A stretch of 64,000 nt of DNA from Rhodamnia argentea (Eukaryota; Streptophyta; Magnoliopsida; Myrtales; Myrtaceae), in the NCBI RefSeq assembly GCF_020921035.1, contig NC_063155.1, positions 25,351,294 to 25,415,293 on the forward strand. Direction: 5' to 3'. Positions 34,698-47,196 of the stretch are shown piece after piece. The position numbers were made by a program, and so were the translations under genes. Positions within the stretch are counted from its first letter, which is position 1. The number at the start of each line of letters is the position of its first letter. Below the pieces are notes generated by a model, which was not told the DNA's origin, searched no databases, and saw nothing but the letters and a program-made list of their open reading frames with translations.

Positions 34698-36217
34698 TCA
34701 TCGTGCTAGATCTAGAGATAACCTGTTCATCTCTCCGCCGTTCCATCTCTTGATCGCCTCTAACAGTATCCCGTTCCATGTGTCTATGGGCCCTGGCAAG
34801 CACCAATGCACGCAATCATTCTGCACGCGGTCCTTCACCCCGTCAGCGAATGGGAAGGCGTACATGTACGGGCCCGGATGGCCGTCCGGCCGCATCAGCG
34901 ACAATTTGGTTATGTCCAAGGCCTCGAGCCTAATCCCCGAGAAATCCCTCGCATCTGCTTTCGCAGCCACCACTTCCTCCACCTCAATTTTTCTCATCTC
35001 CGCATCCATTCCTTCGAGCGGCTTTTCACCTTCTTGATAAGGCTTCGTCTTCGGACAAGCACCGAACTTGTCCCAGTCGCCCTCAAAATGCGATGGCGAG
35101 AACGTCGTCACGAACACATCCGTCACCCTGCCACTAGCCCTGGTCCTAGCAATCAGGGCCTTAAGCGAAGTCCTCAAGGCCTTCCTCAACACATCGTAGA
35201 AACCGATTTCAGTATGGTTCAAGCCGGGGCAGTAATGGCATCCAAGGGCAGAGCCACCCTCGAAATACACAGCAGGATGAAGAAACCAATGCCCGACTGA
35301 CAGAACCACCATGTCCAGCGAACCTAAATCGCCTGCCCACCTCTCATCCACAGAGTCTAAATACAACTTGTTGTAATCAGGCCCTGAGCTTGATTTCTCC
35401 ACACCCTTAACTAGAAAAGGTGACCAGTATACCGAAATGGTCATGTTGTGACCGGGGAAATTCCACTTCCTAAACTTGTTGTCCTCTCCATCTCTGTACA
35501 CAAGGATGGGGTCAGAAACAGAGGACAGCATGCAGAGGAGAGACTCCAACTGGTTCCTAGCCATGGAGTCACCAACAAAGGCGACATTTTTGTTCCTGAG
35601 AAGTTGGAGAAATTTGGTCGGTTGAAACCTGGGTAGGTGGCATAGACGGGGCTTCCACCTCCAATAGAGGTACTCCAAATCAGGCCTGCCGTGTGCGATG
35701 CAATTCTGGCCATCCTTTATCGTGCCGCAAGTCGTCCCATTGTAGAGAGGGCCCGACTTGTCGGGGACCCACTTGCCATTGGTGTAGTCACAGGGAGGAG
35801 GAGGGGCTTCAGTGACTGCATCACCTCCTGGTTTTTCAGCTGAAACGAAGAGAAGAACACCAACAGGACCAAGACACAAAATGGGGTTAAGAGTCGTTAC
35901 CGAGAATCCCAGATTCCATCGAGTAAACCAGAACCCAGAAGTGCAAATGCGGGTCTCATCAGAGCGAACGCGAGAACGTTACCTTGACGGGGAGAGGAGA
36001 GAGAAGGCGCAACGAGGATGTGGTCGGAGCGAGGGAGGCGGTCCGTGGGAGACTGGGGGACAGGGAGAGGGTAGAAGTACACGCGGAAGAGAGCCATGGG
36101 AAGGATGGCGTAGATGGTGTAAGGCAAGAACCTCCAGAAGGAGAAGAAGGTCGTCATCGTCGTCGTCGTCGTCGAGTGTTGCTTATTCTGGTCTTTGAAT
36201 GGGCTCGAACCACCCAT
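34698..36217 (-). CDS. TRICHOME BIREFRINGENCE-LIKE O-acetyltransferase, copy 3
   Basis: Exons on the minus strand are 35983-36217 and 34698-35839, about 458 residues. Anchor, GDS (VGDSMARNQ) and DxxH (NDCVHWCLPG) are intact. It is the most diverged copy. It has an inserted PVPQSPTDR segment after the membrane anchor, GVEKSSSGPDYNK where the others have GEENFPDYNK, a shorter proline stem, FSPSHFEGDW for FPPAHFEGDW, and a longer C-terminus (NRLSLDLAR). CT-rich DNA precedes the start. Family role as for copy 1. Because this unit's right border looks ancestral, it may be the original gene, but that is inference. Confidence 0.92.
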
Positions 36218-36880
36218 CTTCTCTTCCTCTCCCTCTCTCTCTCTCCCTCTCTGAGTGGGCACTGTTTTGCTTACGGCTCAGCTTTTAGTGGTTGGCATCT
36301 GAAAGTTTCAGGCATTAAACGCAGAGAGAGAGAGAGAGCAAGGTGAGGGAAGGAGGGGAGAGAGAGAGAGAGGATCGAGTCAAGACAGAGGAGTCGCGTC
36401 CAAGGAATACTCCCAATTAATTCTGGGGTTGGCCAACCAATTCAACTAAACAAATGAAGATAGTTCCGTGTGCTTTGCCCTCTTCCTTTCCGGAACCTGT
36501 GATTCTCTCTCTCTCTCTCTCTCTCATCATCAGACTCTCTCTCTACTGTGGTGTCCAGCGTCAGCACTGCCATACACAGTTCCGATTCATCTCCTTCTTT
36601 CGTTTTTGCGCTTAGTATTATTATTGCGCCCCTCACGAACGAGTAATCAATCCGTCCCCTCTTTCGAACGATCTCATCATCTCTATAGGTTGGGTTGGAT
36701 TCTTCAACAATGACTTTTGAAAATAGGGAAAATAATAATCTAATGCAGATAGTAAATGAAGTCGATGGCTAGGTTCGGTCGGCTTCGCAAAAAACGAATG
36801 ATATATCAAGTATTTTTCTTGAAAATAAAAACAATCATTTATATTGTCCGAAAGAATCAGTGGATAAAATTTAAAAAAAA
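36218..36880. other. TBL3 upstream region
   Basis: CT and GA runs (36220-36250, 36323-36372, 36504-36545) lie in probable promoter or 5' UTR DNA. No gene is seen. Confidence 0.5.
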
Positions 36881-37990
36881 AATTAAAGTGCCCTTATTTT
36901 CTAAAATATGAAAAATTTTATTTCAAATGAAGATCTGGAATACGTAAATTATTTCAAAAAATAGCTTAATTGAAGGACGTTTTTGTCCTTTACTTTATTG
37001 ATATTTTCCTATTTACCTTTTTAACTTTTCTTTATGTTTTTTTCTTCTTCTTTTTTCCCTCCCTTCCCCTCTCCTCCCAGATCATCGCCGTCCTTAACTC
37101 TCCCTTGAGCCGGCGTCAAGCTACTCTCGCTCGGGTCGGTGTCGGACGAGGGCGGCCTCGCTAGCCACAGCGAGGGTATGCTCGCGTCGCCTGGGCGGGC
37201 GAGGGCGACACTCGCCAGCATCAGCCCAGGCCCAATTATCGAAGCCACGTGACGAGGAATCTCCATCTCACTATCTCATTTCCTCCGAATCCCATTATGG
37301 TGAACTCACCAGCTCCATCCCAATTGTCAGACACGAGAGAGAGAGAGAGAAGTTGCAAATTCAAGCACGAGTACAAATCCTTTTTCTCCTCTCCATCTCA
37401 TGATATCATTTCCTCAAAATTCCATCCCACCACCTCTATTTCTTCTCTCTCCCTTTCACTAATTGTAGCACGACTCCGCATTAGCTCGAACGATGACTGC
37501 AATCCATGGCGTCCTCCACCGTGATTCCCCGGCCATCGGGGTCCTTCATCACCAACAAGGTGAGTTCCAATGCCAATGTCTTTCATCATCATCAGCAAGG
37601 CGAGGGGGCCCTCACTCGACGCTAGCCTGGACGAGGGTAGCCTGATGCCACCCAAACGAGAGTGGCTTGAGTCCGACGATGGCCCAAGGAGGGGAGAGGA
37701 GGGGAAAAAAAAGAAAAGTAAAAAAGAAAACTATAAAAAAAAATTAAAAAAAATGACAAAAATGTCATTTGGCTAGGCTTTTCTTTCAAATAATTTGAGT
37801 ATTTCAAGCCCTTATTTGAAATAAGATCCACTTATGCCTTTATTTGAGAAAATGATGGCACTTCGGGTATTTTATAAAAAAAAATTCAAGTATTATTCTT
37901 TCAAATAATTTAAGTATTTCAAGCCCTTATTTGAAATAAGATCCACTTATGCCCTTATTTGAGAAAATGATGGCACTTCGGGTATTTTTT
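36880..37990. mobile_element. Long-TIR non-autonomous element of about 1.1 kb with a GC-rich interior
   Basis: The left arm (AAGTGCCCTTATTTTCT ... TAAATTATTTCAAAAAAT) is the inverse of the right arm (TTTCAAATAATTTAAGTA ... AAAATGATGGCACTTC) over roughly 80 bp with indels. The interior, about 37060-37700, is GC-rich (TCGCTCGGGTCGGTGTCGG and similar) with no recognisable protein. It is absent from units 1 and 2, so it inserted only in unit 3. A Mutator-like origin is possible. Confidence 0.6.
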
Positions 37991-37995
37991 TTTTA
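37781..37995. repeat. Tandem pair of 115-bp repeats in the right arm
   Basis: The word TTCTTTCAAATAATTT begins at 37781 and again at 37896. About 100 bp after it match almost base for base through ATGATGGCACTTCGGGTATT. Confidence 0.9.
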
Positions 37996-40900
37996 AAAAA
38001 TTCCATAAAATTATTTTCGTTCATTCCAAACATCTTTGTGGACGATAGAAATATTTTTCGTTCGTTCGGTTACGTAAGCGATACAAACAATCATTTTCAG
38101 AAAAATTCTTTATAGAGCCTTCATTTTCCGTGAAACAATCGCACCTTAAGTAGCCAAAATAGTCGATTTGACTATCGTAAAATTACATCAACAACATTTT
38201 CCACTTAGGTGATATATGATCCCACTCGTCATCTAATGGATAGAGCTTTATTCAACGTGCACGCGGGTGTAGCTGTTTACATGTAATAATAAAAATTAAT
38301 CGAATCAAAATTATGAAAACTCCATGTTATTATTAAAAAAAAAAAGCGATAAAATGTCCCATATCAAAAACCTGTGTTCGAGACTCGACAAGAAAAAAAA
38401 AATTCATATTTCCACTCTACCCGGAGAACACAGACAAAAAAGAATGCCGAAATATCATGCTCGATTTGAATTTGGGTTCGATCAACTCACGTTTCTAAAG
38501 AAAACTCATTGCGCCCCAAAAGTTGGACCGGTTGCATATATGACTAATATTTACCGGGTCCAAGTCTCGAAACGTTGCTTAGTCTTTATATCCGATAACA
38601 CATTTACTTTTCAAGAACCAAGACCTATTAAAATAAATAAATAATAAGGGGGCAGTTCACTCGAGAGATCGTCGCATTTTTTTCACGTTCAGAATTTTGG
38701 CGAACCCTAATTTCGAGAGAACTCGTCAACTCGAATGAAGCGCGCCAGCTGGGAAGGAGAGGCATGTCGTGCGATGCATGTCGCATCGCCGATTTGTCGG
38801 GTAGAGGAGAAGAGTGGAGAGAAGAAAAGTGGGCCCACTTTTAGACACGTGTCGATCAACTACGCCATCAACGTGACATGGCGGGACCACCCAATGTTTC
38901 CTCGGAGCATAACCCTTTAAGACCACAAAGGTCGGCCCATTTATTATTCGCAATCATTTTCCACGTCGCGTGATGATTACTAAAGCCACCGGGCACATTA
39001 CCAACCGTAACTGCCACGTGTCCGTTCCCAGCAGTGCCGTTTTGTTTTTCTATATGCGGGACTTCGCATAGGATAGCATCGTCGCGCAACGAACGGCCGG
39101 AAAGTAGTGTTGCCCGCCCAAACCTGGCATCCGTCGCTATTAATAATTTATTTATATTCGTTGTTTTGTCGATTTTTGTAAGAATTTATATCTTATTATT
39201 GATTGATCGCCGCCTGCCCGCAAATGCAATTCTCGATCTCTTGCAAGTCTTGTTAATTAATGGCTTCGAGATTAATAAGGTTATTTTATCTCCAGTGTTC
39301 CCCGCTCTGACAGCTAAAGCACGACGTAATGAATGATTAAAATATAACGTTAGTCAAATTGCTTAGCAAACTCGAGATTGGTCATGCACTAAATAAATGG
39401 AGACACACTGGTTAATCATGGAGTGCGGACAGACATTGATGAGCTCGATGTTCATTAATTAAATCCAACGGGAGGATGTCCTCATAAGATTAGCTTACCG
39501 ACACAATTATTAGGCACTGCTAATGAATTTAATTACATGAGGAGCAATAATCGCTCTTTTTACTTACGGGTTTCATCTCAATTTGCTCTCAAGGGTCGAG
39601 CTACTAGCAAAGATTTCAAATTCATCTATTCGACCATACAAAACCCTAATAGGACGAGACACTCGCCGGCATCGCTCCATTCAACGCCCAAAGCTAGTAA
39701 AAGCCCTCCGCGATACTCTTCCCACGAGACAAGCGAATCGGCATTGAGAATTCCGTGAATTTGTGGGCGAAGCGAACCTTCCGTTCATCTCGAGATTAAT
39801 AAGCAACCGTTAAGCCATATTACGCCGATCTAGGGCGGTCTCGCGGTTCGTGAGGGACGAGCGACTGAGCGAAATGGCTGGCACTCAATCCGCCACAACC
39901 CCACGATGCGGGAGATGTAATTTGAAGAAGGATCAAGCAAAATGCAGCGCGCATGTGGCCGACGCACGTGCGCTCTGCTTTCCCCTAATGGCACAACCCC
40001 CAACGAATTGCGAAGCAAAAGAGACAAAATCGAGAAAGTTTCCAGTCACGAGAGGCGTCGTCGGTAGGCCGAACCGTTCTGAAAATAGAAGACGACGACC
40101 TTCGAAAGGCGTGTGTACCATTTCTGCTCAGATGTCGCCCTCGCGGGAGAGAAGTAAGACATTTGACATTTGAGGTGGGGGGACCTTTTTGCATGTGCAA
40201 TGATCATCTTCGGACATGCTTGCTTGGTTTTCAAATCATTGATTGCAAAATGACACGGCCCAATCTCTCTCGAAGAGCCCAAAGGAAAGGACCTTAATCC
40301 ATCACACTATGCGTCACACACTTTGGGACCAGATCAGACATCTATCGACTTCGTTTTCGCCGTCCTTCGACTCCGATCGGCCGGTTTTGCACAGCCTCTT
40401 GCCATCTTCTCTCCCCTCTTCTCTCTTACTAACTAACTCGGCATGTGCCGCCCCCCATCACCGACAAACACCAAGAACTGGAGCTCAATTTTGGTTTGCG
40501 GAGAAATTTTAAGCTATAGCTCCTTCATTGGCTACTGTAGACGAGCTTGACATGGACAATATCCTCGTCCACGGGATCTTGATTTTGGTGATATGACGGT
40601 GGTAGGCCAGCGGCCACTCGTATAAGATGGTGACTAGATATGTTAAAATGGGTTATAAATCCATTTCTTAACCCATATTTGACCGGCTGAGTTGTTATAT
40701 ATGGATTAGTTATTTGGTAAATGTGCCATAAATTATGTAGAATGGTAAAATCCAAAATAATGTGAGTATTAAATGGGTTCTCAACCCACCTCCAAGACTC
40801 TCTATTCTCTCTTTATCGCCCTCACATGATCTGCCGCTTTCTCACTCTACGCTCTCACATCAATTTATGTTTGGGTTTTCCAAAATTAGGGTTAACTATG

Positions 40901-42449
40901 GAAGTATTTTAACAATATGAGTCCCGTCATGTATATGTTTGATATGTGTTGAGTTGGATATGGGTTACCAGATTTGTATTGCATAAAAATTTGATCAATT
41001 TGGATCAGATCATTTTAGATCGGCCCCACCTATTTGATGGGTCTAGTGGTGATGGAGGGGACGGGGGAGGGCGAGAGCTAGGCTATCACATGTTGTCATT
41101 ATGAACCAGATCATGGACTTGCTCGCTCATGCCTATCTGGGACAAATGGGCTAGAAGGCCAATTTGGAAAGGCTTGGGAAATGGTATTTTGTTCTAGGCC
41201 CACCTAATCGGACCTACAAAACAAGTGAGGCCAGTCAACATTAGTGTTGGCCCTTTGCGCAGGCCCGTTTCAGGGCTAAATATATTCAACTTTCTGTATA
41301 ATATCCCTGGGACTAGTCGATTCAAGGTTCGCAAGCCGGGCTCAGAAAGAGAATTACTTGCCCGAAGGAACCCATTTTGTCATTCGGATCCATTGGATCG
41401 GGGCAAGCCCGTTGGGCTGCTCACCTATTGATCACGCCGGGGTTAATCTTGTACTTGATCGGACATGTCGTGCATTAATACGAGATTGATACGATGCGTG
41501 GTATTGGATTGTTTTGTGGCTTGTCAGACGAAGATGAAAATCGAATCGAGATCCTCGATCACGATGAAACCTCGATATGCATAAGAGCAAAATCAAAAAA
41601 AGAAAAGAAAAGAAAATCTTGACAATACGTTCGGGATTGTTTATGCCCAATTCACTGGAGTTGACACGAGGATAAGGTTCTTTGCGGGACTGTAGAACCT
41701 TTAAGCGAATTGGCCGAGCAACGACATAAAGATGAAGAGCAGCCCAAACAAAAACGCGCGGAACTGTTGAATTGAGGTACAGATCGATCGACCAGACGGG
41801 CCGAAAAAGGACAGAGAATGATGGACACACAATCCCAATGTCGCCACGAAGGAGCTCAATTATTGCCAAATGATGTCGAAGTGTCTCCGGAACCTCAGGC
41901 AAGCTCCACCCCACGATGTGATCGGACAACGGGCACAGAGGGGACACGATGACCGACACCCATGTCCAAACCCTCTGTTCTTTTCCAGGATTAAAGCGGC
42001 GACGACGACGTGTCGTCTCACGTTCCTGCGCCATGACCCTCGTTCCCTTTGCAATCATGGTGCCGGCCGAGGTCACCGGGTTTCGCTTCCCCCCATGCAT
42101 GCAAGAGGAGCGATAAAAGTAACGTACGTAAAGTGAAACTTGGAAGAAAAAGTTGGTGCCGCTTTTCGTCGTGCATGAATTTGCCCTAGGAGCATCCTGT
42201 CCCCAACATGGATCAAAAGTGCTGAACTAATGTCAATTGAGCCATTATTGCCATCCTCTGATTTCTCCTTTTCTAATGATGGTTGATGTTCAACTGTTAT
42301 TTATCGAGATAGGAGCGTCCCTTCTGTCTGTGGTACCGTTGCGTAATTAAATTACTAAGCCGAGAGTCCTCGGCTGAATCTAGAACCCACGAAACTCAAA
42401 ATGCCTAAACCGATGTAGAAATTGTTCTAAACATGACGCTCGGCTAATT
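37996..42449. other. Unit 3 right flank and gene-poor DNA
   Basis: 38030-40745 is homologous to the flanks of units 1 and 2. It includes the empty site of the AT-rich element (about 38627-38650) and about 270 bp at 39537-39810 not present in the other units. 40746-42449 is unique. A minus-strand open frame of 222 codons at 41432-42100 has no domain I know and is not annotated as a gene. Confidence 0.5.
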
Positions 42450-42880
42450 TAGTCCTAAATTTTTTAATTAGATTAATTTAGTCATTAACATTTGGTATTT
42501 ATACCAATTTATTCCATCAGGCCAATTTTGATAGGAAAATATTGATATGGACGCCGACTATCCTACGTGACATAACCGGAACCGACGTAGAAAAATTTTA
42601 TAATTTCTAAATTTTTATATTATAATTTCTTTTTTTTTTCCTTCCATATTGGCAAGGGAGGGCTTGCAGGGCTCTCGTTGGCCAAAATGAAGAATAAAAC
42701 ATCATTTCAATAAAAAAAAATTATAAAAAAATTATCCATGTCGGCGTTGATCGTGCCATGTAAGATGACAAACGTCCATGTCGGCAATTTCCGGCCAAAA
42801 TTGGCCGGATGAATTGAATTGGTATCATTGCAAAAGGTTTAGGACTGAATTGGTATCAATGCGAAAAAAATTTAGGGCTT
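42450..42880. mobile_element. Inverted-repeat element of about 430 bp
   Basis: The left end AGTCCTAAATTTTTTAATTA and the reverse complement of the right end (AGCCCTAAATTTTTTTCGC) match. Further in, TACCAATTTATTCC and GGCCAATTTTG are mirrored near 42780-42850. It carries no protein. The class is uncertain. Confidence 0.6.
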
Positions 42881-43871
42881 TTTTTTATACTTTTCCCAAT
42901 GCACACAAAGTGGGAGCGCATTATCGCTTAAGAAAAGACCCAGCATTTGAAAAATAAACAGCATTTTCACTAGTTTTTTCTTCATTTTGTTTATGCACAG
43001 TAATTAATGGTTCCTCGTTAATATTATAGTCCCAAATCTTGGCTCTCCCACGAAAATTAATCCTGGATTTTTCCACGTGCTGTGAACTTATATGGGTAGG
43101 ACTTATTCCCCGGCGGCACAATATTATTATTTCTTCTTCTCTAGATAAGTTATATGTCCTTTCCTTGTTTTTTTGAATCGAATCTCTTGCACCTAGTGTA
43201 AATAAACTAATATATTGTGATTACGACGGAGGATCGGACCGAGTCCGGTCCAATCGGGGAATAAAGCTGCACAGTTCTGTCCCAGTATGGCGTCTAATCT
43301 TCCCTGGTACGTGATTCCATGGACACTTTACGACGGTCCTTATCCTTTTATCAGCTCATAGATCTAGGTAGAAACGAGAACCCTAATCTTTGGCACAAAT
43401 GCTTCTTCAGAAAGTTATCTAACGCAAGGATTAGCGCAAAGATAAGCGAAATTCGCGCTTCTTAAGTTCGTAAAGAGAGCTTCTTTTTTTTTTTTTGTCT
43501 TTTTACATTAAAGTGATTCTGAAGTATTGATTTTGAGTTTGGACAATTTTCTGGTCTTTAATCCAGCTGGATAGCATTTGGATAATGGTGCGTTATCAGA
43601 CAATCACACAAGAATAGGGTACACCAATCAGATCAATCACATCCATTACATAGGATTGATTCTTTCCTTGGTTCTACCGCCATCTTTATGTGAATTGGGT
43701 TGGATTAGAGGATTGGATGAGACCCATGATGCCAAAAGTTGCACCCAGCAGAATAATTACTCTGAAATAAAACAAATAACGTGGGATTAAGCTCAACCGA
43801 TTTATTTGAGAAAATCGATTAGTTGTATTTGTCTTGAAGGGTTACAAGTGTTAAGAAAAGGGATAAAATAC
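42881..43871. other. Intergenic, nothing recognised
   Basis: Mixed AT-rich DNA. I see no gene, RNA or clear repeat. Confidence 0.5.
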
Positions 43872-44283
43872 AAATTACCCCGAACTTTGACCCAACGTGC
43901 AATGTGATCCACGAACTTGTAATTTGATCAATATGGTTCATGAATTTTAGCTTTGTGCAATGTAGTCTCTGAATTTTTAATTTGAATTATGTAGTCTCTA
44001 AACTTTTGAAACATATTCAACTTAGTCAATAAACTATATGAAGATGTTCAATACAGTCCTTCTATTAATTTAAGTTCATGAACGATATTGTACTTTTTTT
44101 TTTATAGTTGAAGGACTAAGTTGAACATGTTCTTGAAGTTCGGTGATAATATTGAACAAATTAAAAGTTGAAGGATTACATTATACATTGGACTAAAGTT
44201 CGGAGATCATATTGGTCAAATTAAAAGTTCAGTAATCACATTACATATTGGACCAAAGTTTATGGATCATTTGTGCCATTTTT
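43872..44283. mobile_element. Inverted-repeat element, family member A
   Basis: Its arms read CCCGAACTTTGACCCAACGT at the left and the mirror (GGACCAAAGTTTATGGATCA) at the right, with repeated ATGTGATC/TTTGATCAATATG words. A second member of the same family is at 50085-50503. There is no coding capacity. Confidence 0.7.
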
Positions 44284-46789
44284 CCTTAAAAAAATAACTT
44301 GGGTCACTTAAATACGGGGCAATAAAGGTTCCCGTAAAATTTGAAACGAATATTTAGAATAGCGAACGAGAAAAAACACTTAATGTGTCTACCCCAGCAG
44401 AGCTAGGGTTCTCTTTGCAGGACAACGTAGCCGCAAATTATGGGATCATTTAGTCCCCGTTGTATCTAAGCTCTTGGTCCGTTTCGAAGCGGTCCTTGGC
44501 TTGATTCCAAATTAAGGCGGTCCTTTGGAATAAAAATGCAATGTCTAGAGGCAGATCGCATGCAACCGTTTCTCTATCCTACTTAGATTCATAGGAACCT
44601 GAGGCCAGCGTTTTAGGTGTTCTTCATCACTTCAGCTTCGGACATTCTCTCAGACCCTTCAAATCAGTCGTAGTTTAAATGTTGGGTGTGTGGGAGGAAA
44701 TGTAGAGAAAGCAACTGGCGAGTCAATTCTGCCCAATTAGAAGGAAAACAAGATGTCCCCCGCTCCAACTGGCTTGGTCCTGTCGCTACGTATTAAAAGC
44801 TTTTCGCATACGAATTCGACATCGGGGCCGTCGCTCGGTGCCAAAGTGAAATGTGGGTCAAAATTAAGTGAAACCCAAGATCATCCATCAAATACCCTGC
44901 CGGTATCATGGACTAGATCAGACGTGGGTCGAAAACCTGAATCAGTAATTTTATACGTGGGATTGTCCGTAGTTGGTATGGACCCTCTTGTTTTGGGACA
45001 ATGTCTCACAAAGAGTACTTAGAACTTTGACTATCTAACTCTATAGACGTCGAGAGATTCTTAGGAACTCCGAGTACATAATCCCTTCCTCTCACATGTA
45101 ACATAATTTTACTCACATATATGATCCACAATCATGAGACAGGAGAGATTTGAGTCCTCCCATGATGGCCCTAAACATGCTCAAATCAATTAAAAACTAG
45201 TGGCAGTAGTCCCCTACTCGAGTCACGGCATAAGTTCGAAAGATTGAAGAAGGCAGTCCCATTCGTTTCATTTAATGCTGGAGCCACATATACCGGCATC
45301 TCACATGGCATTCCATTAAGCGACGCTTATCAGATACATCATACATATGTTGGTCCAGGTGAATCATTGGCGCAATCTCAAACACTTGGATTCTGCTAAT
45401 TAATTTTAATTAGGGATGATCAGCCTGATTTACAGGAGTCAAAGATCTTCCCCAAGATTGCGATTCAAAGATTTATTATTTTCAAGATTCAAACATTTAT
45501 TTTCCTGACTGTGTCATTCTTTCACTAAGAACTTATGCGAAAGTTGGCCCGGACACCGCCTCCCTAGCCTTTTTAGCTTAAAAAAAGGGAGATTAATGAA
45601 GGCGATTTCAGCGAAATTAACCAGGCATCTTTTGGCTCGAAAAAATCTCATCAAACAGAAGATGCGCAGACAAAAAAGTCTTGAGAGTTCGATCGGCTAG
45701 CTAAGGTTCAGCTCATTCGGAGAGATGGATTGCTCATTGTTTAAATCACTTGACTCGATCAATCGAAAGACACAATACTAGAAAAGATAAAAGGAAAGGG
45801 GCCCGTGGATTGTAATAAATACCAGCCGGACGTGATGAGATCATCAGCAAATTGTTTGTGTACAGTTTACGGAGCATGTTGTATTCCACCAGATTATTTA
45901 TAGTTGACCTCGAGCTTCTTTATACTTGTCTACATTATTGCACCTAATACCGGTTCGCGGTCACTGTCGATACGTCTATCAAGATATGGCTAGAAATATC
46001 GAAACTAAGACTCAAATCACAATTCTGCACAAGTTGTACAAAAATCCGTGGACAACGTTAAATGATCGATCCATGCACGTACTAAAGAACAAGTATGTCG
46101 AGAATTAACTAATCATAAGCACATACCTGCTTTTTCGGAAGACCTTTGAATTCTAACGTTAAGACTGAATTACGCTCATAATTACCTTAAACCCGCTTTA
46201 AAAAAACCAAATGAAGTCTCTTTTTTTAATTCTTTTCAAAAAGAAATTTGACCTAGAAAGATAGGATGTTAGGTTGTTGTTGTCGTCCTTCCAAAGGAAT
46301 CTGATTATCATTCCCCACGCATGGTTTTTCCCTTTGTTATTTAGCGTAACTCTCATATTTATTTACGTTGTCTTAATCGAATTTAAAACCTAAAACAAGA
46401 AGCAAATCTTGCCCTAAAATGCAAATCTTGACCCTGTCGACAGTTCCAGGCACACCCGTCCAAGCTTGCATATCCTGACATGCCATATGGCACTCTCGCC
46501 AGCTTCCAAGGCCGGTGCCGCTGACCGTTTACTATATAATTTTCCTTTCCAATTGATTGCGTAACATATGTATTATCTTAGCATGATAAGCTCTAACATA
46601 AATCTCGACGCCCACTATAATATGATATAAAGTTATTATATGCCGTGCCACTTTAATGTCAACTTTACTAAAACTTCACCTACGTATTCCAAAGTCGTTA
46701 GTTGGGAATTGAGGGACGGCCTTCCTTATGTTAAAAAAATGGTACAGCCGTGACAAACGAAAAGATAAAATTCACAAATTGATATACCC
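44284..46789. other. Intergenic, nothing recognised
   Basis: About 2.5 kb without a supportable gene. The few open frames are short and without domain or splice support. Confidence 0.5.
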
Positions 46790-46975
46790 ATCAACGGCCA
46801 CGTGTCATATAAATCAGTAATTTATCTATAAAATTTAACGATAACCAACGGATAGTAAATTTATGACGGATGTAATAGGTAACAGTTTGGGGTTTTTTAT
46901 GGTAAAAAAATTAGTTTGGGATAAATTTATCATAAGTGTACCGGTTTAGAGTTTTTTTCTCGTATTAATCCTAAC
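46790..46975. mobile_element. Remnant of the AT-rich long-TIR family
   Basis: The words TAGTTTGGGATAAATTTATC and the end CTCGTATTAATCC resemble the right arm of the element at 15475-16049. The left arm is mostly lost. Confidence 0.45.
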
Positions 46976-47172
46976 AAAAAAAATCAATTTTCTAATTTGT
47001 TATTCACTGCGTTTTTTTGGAAATAAGGGAAGATGGTATGATATTTGGTGGGCTGTGCAAGTGCATCGGGATAAGAGACTCTTGTTGCTTTCTTAAACCT
47101 CCTCCCTCCCTCCCTCCCTCTCTTCTTTCCTTCTTATCTATCTTCACTCTCTCACTTCTTCTTCTTCTTCTT

Positions 47173-47196
47173 GAGAGAGAGAGAGAGAGAGAGAGA
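47173..47196. repeat. GA microsatellite in the PADRE gene 5' UTR
   Basis: An uninterrupted GA run directly before the start codon, preceded by CTT and CCTC repeats from 47100. Such tracts are common in plant 5' UTRs and may bind GAGA-type factors. Confidence 0.85.

Larger units (their letters stand above)
30564..40745. repeat. Tandem duplication unit 3
   Basis: The order is kinase pseudogene, spacer, TBL3, flank. There is no UMAMIT part: the unit begins inside the DNA upstream of the kinase. The right flank continues into unique DNA, so this end is probably the ancestral right border of the array. Confidence 0.85.

Noticed and set aside
41432..42100. 222-codon minus-strand open frame
   Set aside because: It has no recognisable domain, irregular composition and no splice support. 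It is possible by chance in moderately GC-rich DNA, so I did not annotate it.
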